DNA of 8,056 nt from CAMAXB01 sp041746615 (lineage in GTDB: Bacteria; Verrucomicrobiota; Verrucomicrobiia; Opitutales; Opitutaceae): positions 1 to 8,056 of the forward strand of contig JBGTGS010000200.1 of assembly GCA_041746615.1 (NCBI GenBank), written 5' to 3'. The position numbers and the translations under genes are program-made. The notes beneath the pieces were generated by a model. The model was not told the origin of the DNA, did not search any database, and was given only the letters and a program-made list of their open reading frames with translations. Positions 1-7,650 of the stretch are shown piece after piece. Position 1 is the stretch's first letter. Every line of letters starts with the position of its first letter.

Positions 1-71
1 AATCGCGGCGTAAAGCCGCTCCTACAATTTCAGGAGGTCTGCTCCCGTAGGAGCGGCTTTACGCCGCGATT
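1..71. repeat. Pair of inverted REP-like units (BIME-like)
   Basis: Bases 1-25 are the exact reverse complement of 47-71, a perfect 25-bp inverted repeat around a 21-base spacer. Each arm is itself a small hairpin (GCGGC/GCCGC stem, 5-base loop; stems at 5-9/15-19 and 53-57/63-67). Read outward, the unit begins GTAG, then GAGCGGC. A GTAG head followed by a GC-rich hairpin is typical of REP elements mobilised by RAYT (TnpA_REP) transposases, and two facing units form a BIME. A nested GGAG/CTCC pair lies in the spacer (33-36/42-45). No transposase is present here. The element may continue left of the window. Confidence 0.85.
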
Positions 72-140
72 CGGGGGCGCACCATCAATCGGTCGTGCCT
101 TGGCTGCTTCATGAGGGAACCACCAAGCGATCCCATCTGA

Positions 141-262
141 AATCATTCTCGTTTTCGTAATCGTAATCATTCTCCCCCGGTTTTCAGGCCCGAGGGGTCG
201 ATCAGATCAGAACAGAACAGATCAGACCGAGAACGATTATGATTACGAGAACGAGAACGATT
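141..262. repeat. Long imperfect inverted repeat with hexamer-built arms
   Basis: Arms 141-174 and 229-262 are 34 bp each and match as inverted repeats at 30 of 34 positions, around a 54-base centre. The right arm divides into hexamers GAGAAC, GATTAT, GATTAC, GAGAAC, GAGAAC, GATT; the left arm is the complement of the same unit family. The four mismatches are G-T wobbles on one strand or the other, so a transcript of either strand could fold into a long stem. It lies downstream of tyrS and could help end or protect that transcript. No coding sequence is seen inside. Function is unknown. Confidence 0.8.
201..225. repeat. Pentamer tract ATCAG/AACAG
   Basis: Five consecutive 5-base units read ATCAG, ATCAG, AACAG, AACAG, ATCAG and a partial ACC follows. 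Only the first base-pair step varies (AT or AA). The tract occupies the centre of the 141-262 inverted repeat and is not coding. Confidence 0.75.
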
Positions 263-264
263 GG

Positions 265-288
265 GTAGGAGCGGCTTTACGCCGCGAT
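265..288 (-). repeat. Third REP-like unit, overlapping the tyrS 3' end
   Basis: These 24 bases are identical to 47-70 and to the complement of 2-25. The internal hairpin is 271-275/281-285. The unit lies two bases beyond the right arm of the 141-262 element. It overlaps tyrS: on the minus strand it supplies the last three codons (ATC GCG GCG, Ile-Ala-Ala) and the TAA stop at 277-279. The hairpin therefore covers the stop codon in tyrS mRNA. Confidence 0.85.
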
Positions 289-1575
289 CTGCGCCGAGTA
301 CGCCAGCACGGCGTAGCTGCGCTTGCCTTTGCGGAGGAGGATGTACTTGCCGAAGAGGAGATCGGCGGTCGTCAGAGTGCGGGCCGGCTCGGCGGGGGCG
401 GACTTCACGTTGTTCACGTAGATGCCGCCGCCCTCGATGTCCTTGCGGGCCTGGCCTTTTGACGGGGCGAGGCCGGCGTGGACGAGCAGCTCGGTGAGCG
501 TCGTGCCGGTACCACCAAGCTGGTCCGCGGTGACGGTCTTGGTGGGAATTTCACCGACGACGTCGCGGAATATCTCCTCAGGGGTGTCGCCGATCTCGGC
601 CCCAAAGAGGATCTCGCTCGCACGCAGGGCGGCGTCGAGCGCGGCCTGGCCGTGAACCAGGCGGGTCACTTCGCGGGCGAGGGCCTTGTGCGCCTCGCGG
701 GCGCCGGGATTGGTGGAGTGGGCGGTCTCAAGCGCCTCGATCTCCGGGCGGGAGAGGAAGGTGAACTTGCGCAGGTACTCGGAGACTTTCGCATCCTCCG
801 TGTTTACGAAGAACTGGTAGAACTTGTACGGACTGGTGCGCTGCGGATCGAGCCAGACGGCACCTCCCTCGGTTTTGCCAAACTTGGTGCCGTCGCTTTT
901 GGTAATGAGCGGGAACGTGAAGCCCCAGGCGGTCACACCCAGTTTTTTCCGGATCAGATCGGTGCCCGCGGTGATGTTACCCCACTGGTCGGAGCCGCCG
1001 ATTTGGAGTTCGCAGTCGTGGGTCTTGCGCAGGTGATAAAAATCGTGGGCCTGCAGCAGTTGGTAGCTGAACTCGGTGTAGCTGATGCCGCCCTCGCCCT
1101 CGAGACGGGATTTCACGGAATCCTTCGCGAGCATGACGTTGAGCGAAAAATGCTTTCCGACCTCGCGCAGGAAATCGAGGAATCCGAGGGGGGCGGTCCA
1201 GTCGGCGTTGTCCACCAGGCGGGCGGGGTTGGCGGAGGTTTCGAAGTCGAGCAGGCGGGCGAGCTGACCCTTGATGGAGGCGACGTTGTGATCGAGCTGT
1301 TCGCGGGTGAGAAGGTTGCGTTCGGCGGATTTGCCGGAGGGGTCCCCGATCATGCCGGTGGCGCCGCCGGCGAGGGCGATGGGGTGATGACCGGCGAGTT
1401 GAAACCGTCGCAGGGTGAGCTGGCCCATCAGATGGCCGACGTGGAGGGAGTCCCCGGTGGGATCGAAGCCGCAGTAGAGGCTGACCGGCCCTTGGGCGAG
1501 GCGTTGGGCCAGGGCATCGGGGTCGGTGCAGTCGGCCAGCAGGCCGCGCCACGTGAGGTCATCGATCAGGTTCAT
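277..1575 (-). CDS. tyrS: Tyrosine--tRNA ligase (TyrRS, class I)
   Basis: Cytosolic enzyme that activates tyrosine with ATP and charges tRNA-Tyr. The 432 residues are normal for the bacterial TyrS family. Visible signatures: Y34 and D38 in LYCGFDPT, the HIGH-type motif HVGH at 45-48, D78 in GDPSGKS, the tyrosine pocket Y171/Q175/D178, GSDQWGNI at 194-201, and the KMSKS-equivalent KFGKT at 231-235. A C-terminal S4 RNA-binding domain spans about 358-425. A stop codon lies in frame six codons upstream of the ATG at 1573-1575, so this start is well fixed; no Shine-Dalgarno motif precedes it. The extreme C-terminus (IAA-stop) is encoded by a REP-like unit. The gene is divergent from the peroxiredoxin gene across 254 bp; no T-box element was seen upstream. 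Confidence 0.97.
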   Translation of the reverse strand: MNLIDDLTWRGLLADCTDPDALAQRLAQGPVSLYCGFDPTGDSLHVGHLMGQLTLRRFQLAGHHPIALAGGATGMIGDPSGKSAERNLLTREQLDHNVASIKGQLARLLDFETSANPARLVDNADWTAPLGFLDFLREVGKHFSLNVMLAKDSVKSRLEGEGGISYTEFSYQLLQAHDFYHLRKTHDCELQIGGSDQWGNITAGTDLIRKKLGVTAWGFTFPLITKSDGTKFGKTEGGAVWLDPQRTSPYKFYQFFVNTEDAKVSEYLRKFTFLSRPEIEALETAHSTNPGAREAHKALAREVTRLVHGQAALDAALRASEILFGAEIGDTPEEIFRDVVGEIPTKTVTADQLGGTGTTLTELLVHAGLAPSKGQARKDIEGGGIYVNNVKSAPAEPARTLTTADLLFGKYILLRKGKRSYAVLAYSAQIAA

Positions 1576-1781
1576 GAATGAAGTCGGAGGTTAACCGGGT
1601 GGGGCGGGGGAGGGGCAAGGGTGTTTTCCGGCGGCATGAGCCCGGTGGCGGGCCGGATGGTGGGTCCGGATAAAGCATTGGTGCTAATGGCGACAAGAAA
1701 TCGGAGAGAATGCCGCCTTCTACCCCCAGAAACGGGTTGCCCGCGGGGCCGGCCGGGGACTAACTTTGCGTTTCATTTCCA

Positions 1782-1797
1782 CGCATCCCCCGATGCG
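1782..1797 (+). promoter_or_regulatory. Small inverted repeat upstream of the peroxiredoxin gene
   Basis: CGCATC, four C, then GATGCG forms a perfect 6-bp stem ending 32 bases before the peroxiredoxin ATG. It could be an operator or a 5' leader hairpin. No convincing -35/-10 pair was found; a TAACTT at 1761-1766 is a possible -10 only. The rest of 1576-1829 holds nothing I recognise. Confidence 0.3.
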
Positions 1798-1829
1798 CTG
1801 GATGTTTCCAACCCTCAATTCCTCCTACC

Positions 1830-2303
1830 ATGCCCATCGCTGTTGGCTCCAAGGCCCCTGATTTCACCCTCAAATCCAAGACGGCTGACGGCCTCAAGGA
1901 TGTCACCCTCAGCGCCAATTTTGGCAAGAAGCAGACCGTTCTGCTCTTCTTCCCGCTCGCCTACACCGGAGTCTGCACCCAGGAAATGTGCGACCTGAGC
2001 TCTGGTCTCGATCAATACGCCGCGCTGGGCGCGGATGTCATCGCGGTGAGCGTGGACAGTCCTTTCAGTCAGGAGGCTTGGGCCAATGCGAACAAGATCA
2101 CCGTGACCCTGGCCAGCGACCTGAACAAGGAAGTGACCAAGGCCTATGACGTGGTCTTCCCGATGCTGGCGGGCGTGGGCGACACCGCTGCGCGGGCGGC
2201 CTTTGTCATCGGGGTGGATGGCGTGGTCAAATACGCCGAGCAGACCGCCACGCCCAAGGACCTGCCGAACTTCGAAGCCGTCAAGGCCGCGCTGGCCAAG
2301 TAA
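1830..2303 (+). CDS. Thiol peroxidase of the peroxiredoxin family (PrxQ/AhpE-like)
   Basis: 157-residue thioredoxin-fold peroxidase that would reduce hydrogen peroxide, organic peroxides or peroxynitrite in the cytoplasm. The active-site signature P-x3-T-x2-C is present (P42, T46, peroxidatic C49) and the conserved arginine is R122, in ARAAFVIGVDG. A second cysteine, C54, lies five residues after C49, the spacing of the resolving cysteine in PrxQ/BCP enzymes, which suggests an intramolecular disulfide. The surrounding FFPLAYTGVC resembles AhpE-like proteins, so the subclass is uncertain. The protein is complete, starts MPIAVGSKAPDF as is typical, and has no signal peptide. The start at 1830 has no Shine-Dalgarno motif (CCTCCTACC precedes it). 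acnA follows 68 bp downstream; aconitase is an oxidant-sensitive Fe-S enzyme, so the pairing may be meaningful. Confidence 0.9.
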   Translation: MPIAVGSKAPDFTLKSKTADGLKDVTLSANFGKKQTVLLFFPLAYTGVCTQEMCDLSSGLDQYAALGADVIAVSVDSPFSQEAWANANKITVTLASDLNKEVTKAYDVVFPMLAGVGDTAARAAFVIGVDGVVKYAEQTATPKDLPNFEAVKAALAK

Positions 2304-2305
2304 CC

Positions 2306-2344
2306 GTCCGCAGCCGGACCCTGGCGACACGGCGAAACGCCGTG
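2306..2344 (+). promoter_or_regulatory. Two consecutive hairpins between the peroxiredoxin gene and acnA
   Basis: Hairpin 1 is GTCCG-CAGC-CGGAC (2306-2319). Hairpin 2 is CACGGCG-AAA-CGCCGTG (2328-2344), a perfect 7-bp stem with a 3-base loop. A T5 run follows only at 2356-2360, after a GC-rich stretch, so this is not a textbook terminator. They could attenuate transcription or protect the mRNA end between the two genes. Confidence 0.4.
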
Positions 2345-2371
2345 CCGCCGCTCCCTTTTTCCAAGAACACC

Positions 2372-5212
<2,841 letters not shown>

Positions 5213-5222
5213 GCGGGTCGAT

Positions 5223-5255
5223 TCCGGCAGCCGGGCATGAACCGGCTCCGGATTT
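5223..5255 (+). terminator. Probable intrinsic terminator of acnA
   Basis: TCCGG, a bulged C, AGCCGG, a 7-base loop, then CCGGCTCCGGA forms an 11-bp stem with one bulge (5223-5234 with 5242-5252). TTT follows directly and further T-rich sequence at 5261-5270. It begins 11 bases after the acnA stop. The U-tract is short, so efficiency is uncertain. Confidence 0.5.
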
Positions 5256-5288
5256 GGCTGTCTTATTATTCCAGCACAGGCCTTCATC

Positions 5289-5804
5289 ATGTCCGCTCCC
5301 GTCCAACCTGGCTACCTCGTCGATGCCGAATCCGATCCCGTCGTGATTCGCATCCAGGGGCGCGCCTCCTTTCAGAATTGTGCCTGCATCAGCGAGTTTT
5401 TCGCCTCCTGCATCCGGGAGGGAAAGACGCGGTTCGTGATGGACTTCAAAGCGTGCACCACGATGGACAGCACCTTTCTTGGTGTATTGGCGGGAGCGGC
5501 CATCAAGGTCCGCAAACTCGACCACCCCGGGAGTCTCATCCTGGCCAATCTCGGTGAGCGCAACCAGGAGCTGGTGTGCAATCTTGGTTTGGACCGCTTG
5601 CTGACCATTGATGAGGGCGGATCGCCGGTCGTCGTCCCCACAGGCCCTGGCGAGGCACTCGATTGTCGCATCGAGCTCAGCGAGTTGGATCAGGCCCGCA
5701 TTGTCCTGAAGGCCCACGAGAATCTGGTGGAGGCGGACCAGGCGAATCTGGGCAAGTTTCAGGATGTGCTGACCTTTCTTCGTGAGCAGGTAAAGGAGCC
5801 TTGA
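5289..5804 (+). CDS. STAS-domain protein (anti-sigma factor antagonist-like)
   Basis: 171-residue cytoplasmic protein. Residues 17-107 have the STAS pattern of SpoIIAA/RsbV-type antagonists: a hydrophobic strand VVIRIQG, then FVMDFKACTTMDSTFLGVLAGA with the MDS signature (D60, S61) at the site phosphorylated in SpoIIAA-like proteins. Family members bind an anti-sigma kinase when unphosphorylated and release the sigma factor; other STAS proteins act in different switches. A charged helical tail of about 45 residues (126-170) extends beyond the domain; it may support dimerisation or partner binding. No kinase, phosphatase or sigma gene is adjacent, so the partner is unknown. The ATG at 5289 has no Shine-Dalgarno motif. 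TATTAT at 5264-5269 is -10-like but lacks a matching -35. Confidence 0.82.
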   Translation: MSAPVQPGYLVDAESDPVVIRIQGRASFQNCACISEFFASCIREGKTRFVMDFKACTTMDSTFLGVLAGAAIKVRKLDHPGSLILANLGERNQELVCNLGLDRLLTIDEGGSPVVVPTGPGEALDCRIELSELDQARIVLKAHENLVEADQANLGKFQDVLTFLREQVKEP

Positions 5805-5828
5805 TCCACCCGTCCGGCGCCGCTGGAT

Positions 5829-5843
5829 GCAAATCCCATTTGC
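5829..5843 (+). other. Short hairpin upstream of trpB
   Basis: GCAAAT-CCC-ATTTGC is a perfect 6-bp stem with a 3-base loop in the 75-bp gap between the STAS gene and trpB, 36 bases before the trpB ATG. No Trp-codon leader peptide or U-tract accompanies it, so a classical trp attenuator is not supported. Confidence 0.3.
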
Positions 5844-5879
5844 CACCCGGCACGGGCAACACTCACTGTGATTCCGATC

Positions 5880-7097
5880 ATGTCAGCCACCACCGCCAAT
5901 CCCGACCACCCATCCCTGCCTGATGCCAGCGGCCATTTCGGTGTCTACGGTGGCGTTTATGTGCCCGAGACCCTGATGACGGCCTTGTCCGAACTGGGCA
6001 TGGCCTATGAGGAAGCACGCGAGGACCCGGAGTTCCAGGCGGAGTTGAAGCGTCACCTCAAGGAATTCGCGGGGCGGCCCACGGAGCTCTACCTCGCTGA
6101 GCGGCTCACCGAGCACTGTGGTGGGGCCAGGATCTATTTCAAACGCGAGGATCTGCTGCACACCGGTGCCCACAAGATCAACAATGCCCTTGGCCAGGCA
6201 CTGCTGGCGAAGCGCATGGGCAAGCAACGCATCATCGCCGAGACCGGGGCCGGCCAGCACGGCGTGGCCACGGCCGCAGTGTGCGCGAAGTTCGGACTCG
6301 AATGTGTCGTCTACATGGGGGCGGTGGACATGGAGCGACAGGCGCTGAACGTCTTCCGCATGCGGCTCATGGGGGCTGAGGTGCGCGGCGTGGAGGCCGG
6401 ACAGAAGACCCTCAAGGATGCAGTCAACGAGGCCATGCGAGACTGGGTGACCCATGTGCGCGAAACCCATTACATCCTCGGTTCGGCGCTCGGCGCACAT
6501 CCCTATCCAATGATGGTGCGGGATTTTCACCGGGTCATCGGTCAGGAGGCAAAGTCACAGCTGCTTGAGCGCGAAGGCCGCCTGCCGGACGAGATTGTCG
6601 CCTGTGTGGGAGGCGGTTCCAACGCCATCGGCATCTTTTATGATTTCCTGGGTGACACGGACGTTCGCCTGACCGGCGTGGAAGCGGGTGGCCGGGGCAT
6701 CCGGCTCGGCGAGCACGCCGCCCGCTTCGAGGGCGGGAAGCTCGGCGTCCTGCAGGGCAGCAAGACCTACATCCTGCAGAATCCCGACGGCCAGATCGAA
6801 CTGACTCACTCGGTCAGTGCGGGGCTGGACTACGCGGCGATCGGACCGGAGCACGCGTACTACCGTGATCAGGGCCGCATCGACTATGCCTATGCCTGCG
6901 ACGACGAAGTGCTGGAGGTTTTCCAACTTGTCTCGCGGCTTGAAGGCATCATCCCTGCGTTAGAGTCGACGCACGCGCTGGTGCACGGCATCAAACGGGC
7001 GAAGAAGATGGATCCAGACCAGCTTCTCCTCATCAACCTGAGTGGCCGCGGCGACAAGGACGTGCAGCAAGTCGCGAAGATGCTGTCCCCCGCCTGA
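5880..7097 (+). CDS. trpB: Tryptophan synthase beta chain
   Basis: PLP enzyme that joins indole and serine to make tryptophan, normally in an alpha2beta2 complex with TrpA. The 405 residues (from ATG 5880) match the TrpB1 family of about 400. Seen in the sequence: the start FGVYGGVYVPETLM, the PLP lysine K99 in HTGAHKINNALGQ, catalytic E121 in ETGAGQHG, the phosphate-binding loop GGGSNAIG at 244-251, and SGRGDKD near the C-terminus. An in-frame GTG at 5868 would add four residues; the ATG is preferred. No Shine-Dalgarno motif precedes it. trpA is not adjacent: the downstream neighbours are a four-helix-bundle cassette and yicC. The stop codon lies in the loop of a 12-bp perfect hairpin. Confidence 0.97.
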   Translation: MSATTANPDHPSLPDASGHFGVYGGVYVPETLMTALSELGMAYEEAREDPEFQAELKRHLKEFAGRPTELYLAERLTEHCGGARIYFKREDLLHTGAHKINNALGQALLAKRMGKQRIIAETGAGQHGVATAAVCAKFGLECVVYMGAVDMERQALNVFRMRLMGAEVRGVEAGQKTLKDAVNEAMRDWVTHVRETHYILGSALGAHPYPMMVRDFHRVIGQEAKSQLLEREGRLPDEIVACVGGGSNAIGIFYDFLGDTDVRLTGVEAGGRGIRLGEHAARFEGGKLGVLQGSKTYILQNPDGQIELTHSVSAGLDYAAIGPEHAYYRDQGRIDYAYACDDEVLEVFQLVSRLEGIIPALESTHALVHGIKRAKKMDPDQLLLINLSGRGDKDVQQVAKMLSPA

Positions 7098-7114
7098 CAG
7101 CCGGGGACAGCATC
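7079..7114 (+). repeat. 12-bp perfect hairpin spanning the trpB stop codon
   Basis: GATGCTGTCCCC (7079-7090) and GGGGACAGCATC (7103-7114) are exact complements around a 12-base loop that contains the trpB TGA at 7095-7097. The left arm encodes part of the trpB tail. There is no U-tract, so it is not a canonical terminator. It may be a dispersed REP-type palindrome or an mRNA 3'-end stabiliser. The right arm abuts the left terminal repeat of the next cassette. Confidence 0.75.
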
Positions 7115-7150
7115 AAATTCCAAACGCCAGAGATCCAAACGCCAAAGAAA
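7115..7150 (+). repeat. Left terminal inverted repeat of the cassette
   Basis: This 36-bp arm begins AAATTCC and ends CCAAAGAAA. It starts on the base after the trpB hairpin. Three positions differ from the complement of the right arm. Confidence 0.85.
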
Positions 7151-7180
7151 GAGGAGTGCATGGCCGTGAGTTTGGTATTG

Positions 7181-7201
7181 CAAATAATAATCATAAATTG
7201 C
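7181..7201 (+). promoter_or_regulatory. AT-rich promoter candidate for the four-helix-bundle gene
   Basis: Within a locally AT-rich run in an otherwise GC-rich window, TTGGTA, a 16-base spacer and TAAATT resemble a sigma-70 pair (about 4 of 6 matches each). It lies inside the cassette, so the gene may carry its own promoter. The match is weak and boundaries are approximate. Confidence 0.3.
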
Positions 7202-7210
7202 TGTTTTAAG

Positions 7211-7238
7211 GGCTGGAAACCGAAAAACTCAGCCAGCC
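7211..7238 (+). promoter_or_regulatory. Leader hairpin ending at the start codon
   Basis: GGCTGG (7211-7216) pairs with CCAGCC (7233-7238), leaving a 16-base loop. The right arm touches the ATG at 7239, where a Shine-Dalgarno motif would normally be. If it forms in mRNA it could limit ribosome access or serve as a binding site for the encoded protein; both ideas are speculative. Confidence 0.3.
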
Positions 7239-7592
7239 ATGGAGCGGAATACACGAGACTTGGAGGAACGTACGGCGGTCTTTGCGGAAAATGTCAGGGA
7301 TTTCATCCGATGTTTGCCGCGGACGATATCGAACATTGAAGACGTCAGGCAACTTGTGCGGGCATCCGGTTCGGTGGCTGCCAATTGCATCGAGGCCAAT
7401 GAGTCTCTGGGAGGGAAGGATAGGGTTATGAAGTTCAAGATATGCCGAAAGGAGGCCAAGGAGTCCCAGTTATGGCTGCGTCTAATTCATACGGCTTCCG
7501 ACGAATCCCTGGATAACCTCCGTGTTTCGCTCAGGCAGGAGGCGCATGAATTCAAACTGATCTTCACAACGATCATTAAAAAACTGGAATGA
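7239..7592 (+). CDS. Four-helix-bundle protein, 23S rRNA intervening-sequence (S23/IVP) family
   Basis: Complete 117-residue protein of the small all-helical family first found in intervening sequences of 23S rRNA genes (also related in fold to the Avd accessory protein of diversity-generating retroelements). Family hallmarks: DLEERTAVFAENVRDF at 7-22, LPRT at 26-29, QLVRASGSVAANCIEA at 38-53, KICRKEAKESQLWLRLI at 67-83, and a final helix EFKLIFTTIIKKLE at 104-117. No catalytic motif is visible; a nucleic-acid-binding or scaffold role is suspected for the family but not established. It is not inside an rRNA gene here but lies between trpB and yicC, bounded by 36-bp inverted repeats. Its codon use looks less GC-biased than its neighbours. 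No Shine-Dalgarno motif; a small hairpin touches the ATG. Family assignment is firm; function is unknown. Confidence 0.9.
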   Translation: MERNTRDLEERTAVFAENVRDFIRCLPRTISNIEDVRQLVRASGSVAANCIEANESLGGKDRVMKFKICRKEAKESQLWLRLIHTASDESLDNLRVSLRQEAHEFKLIFTTIIKKLE

Positions 7593-7609
7593 TCGATTTG
7601 GCCTTGGAA

Positions 7610-7645
7610 TTTCTTTGGCGTTTGGACCTTTGGCGTTTGGGATTT
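7610..7645 (-). repeat. Right terminal inverted repeat of the cassette
   Basis: This 36-bp arm reads TTTCTTTGGCG at its start and GGCGTTTGGGATTT at its end. It begins 18 bases after the four-helix-bundle stop codon and ends only five bases before the yicC ATG. It would therefore form almost all of the immediate yicC leader. Confidence 0.85.
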
Positions 7646-7650
7646 CCGGT

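Larger units (their letters stand above)
7115..7645. mobile_element. Putative cassette: four-helix-bundle gene between 36-bp inverted repeats
   Basis: Bases 7115-7150 and 7610-7645 are 36-bp inverted repeats matching at 33 of 36 positions. Each arm holds two 15-bp direct repeats that agree at 13 of 15 positions (7120-7134 with 7135-7149; 7612-7626 with 7627-7641), built of units such as CCAAACG and CCAAAGA. The 531-bp unit contains one gene, its AT-rich upstream region and nothing else. No flanking target duplication is evident and no transposase is encoded, so the word mobile is an inference; it would need a helper acting in trans, or might spread by another route. It exactly fills the space between trpB and yicC. 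Confidence 0.55.

Noticed and set aside
1..288. CRISPR array
   Set aside because: There are three copies of a 24-25 bp unit, but one is inverted, spacing is irregular and each unit is a REP-type hairpin.
478..1581. 367-codon open frame on the plus strand opposite tyrS
   Set aside because: tyrS is certain from its motifs; the antisense frame follows from high GC and has no recognisable domain.
1668..1696. Possible tyrS promoter on the minus strand (TTGTCG, 17 bases, TTATCC)
   Set aside because: The spacing is good but the -10 matches the consensus poorly; too weak to list.
1576..1829. T-box leader for tyrS
   Set aside because: No T-box consensus, terminator/antiterminator pair or specifier stem was seen upstream of tyrS.
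2342..2371. Upstream GTG start for acnA adding ten residues
   Set aside because: The extension overlaps a hairpin and is not AcnA-like; the ATG at 2372 gives the typical N-terminus.
5868..5879. Upstream GTG start for trpB
   Set aside because: It adds only four residues with no ribosome-site support; the ATG at 5880 is preferred.
5883..6530. 215-codon minus-strand frame opposite trpB
   Set aside because: Antisense to conserved TrpB catalytic motifs, with no signature of its own.
7098..7650. rRNA gene interrupted by an intervening sequence
   Set aside because: The four-helix-bundle family is known from 23S rRNA insertions, but the flanks here are trpB and yicC, with no rRNA sequence.
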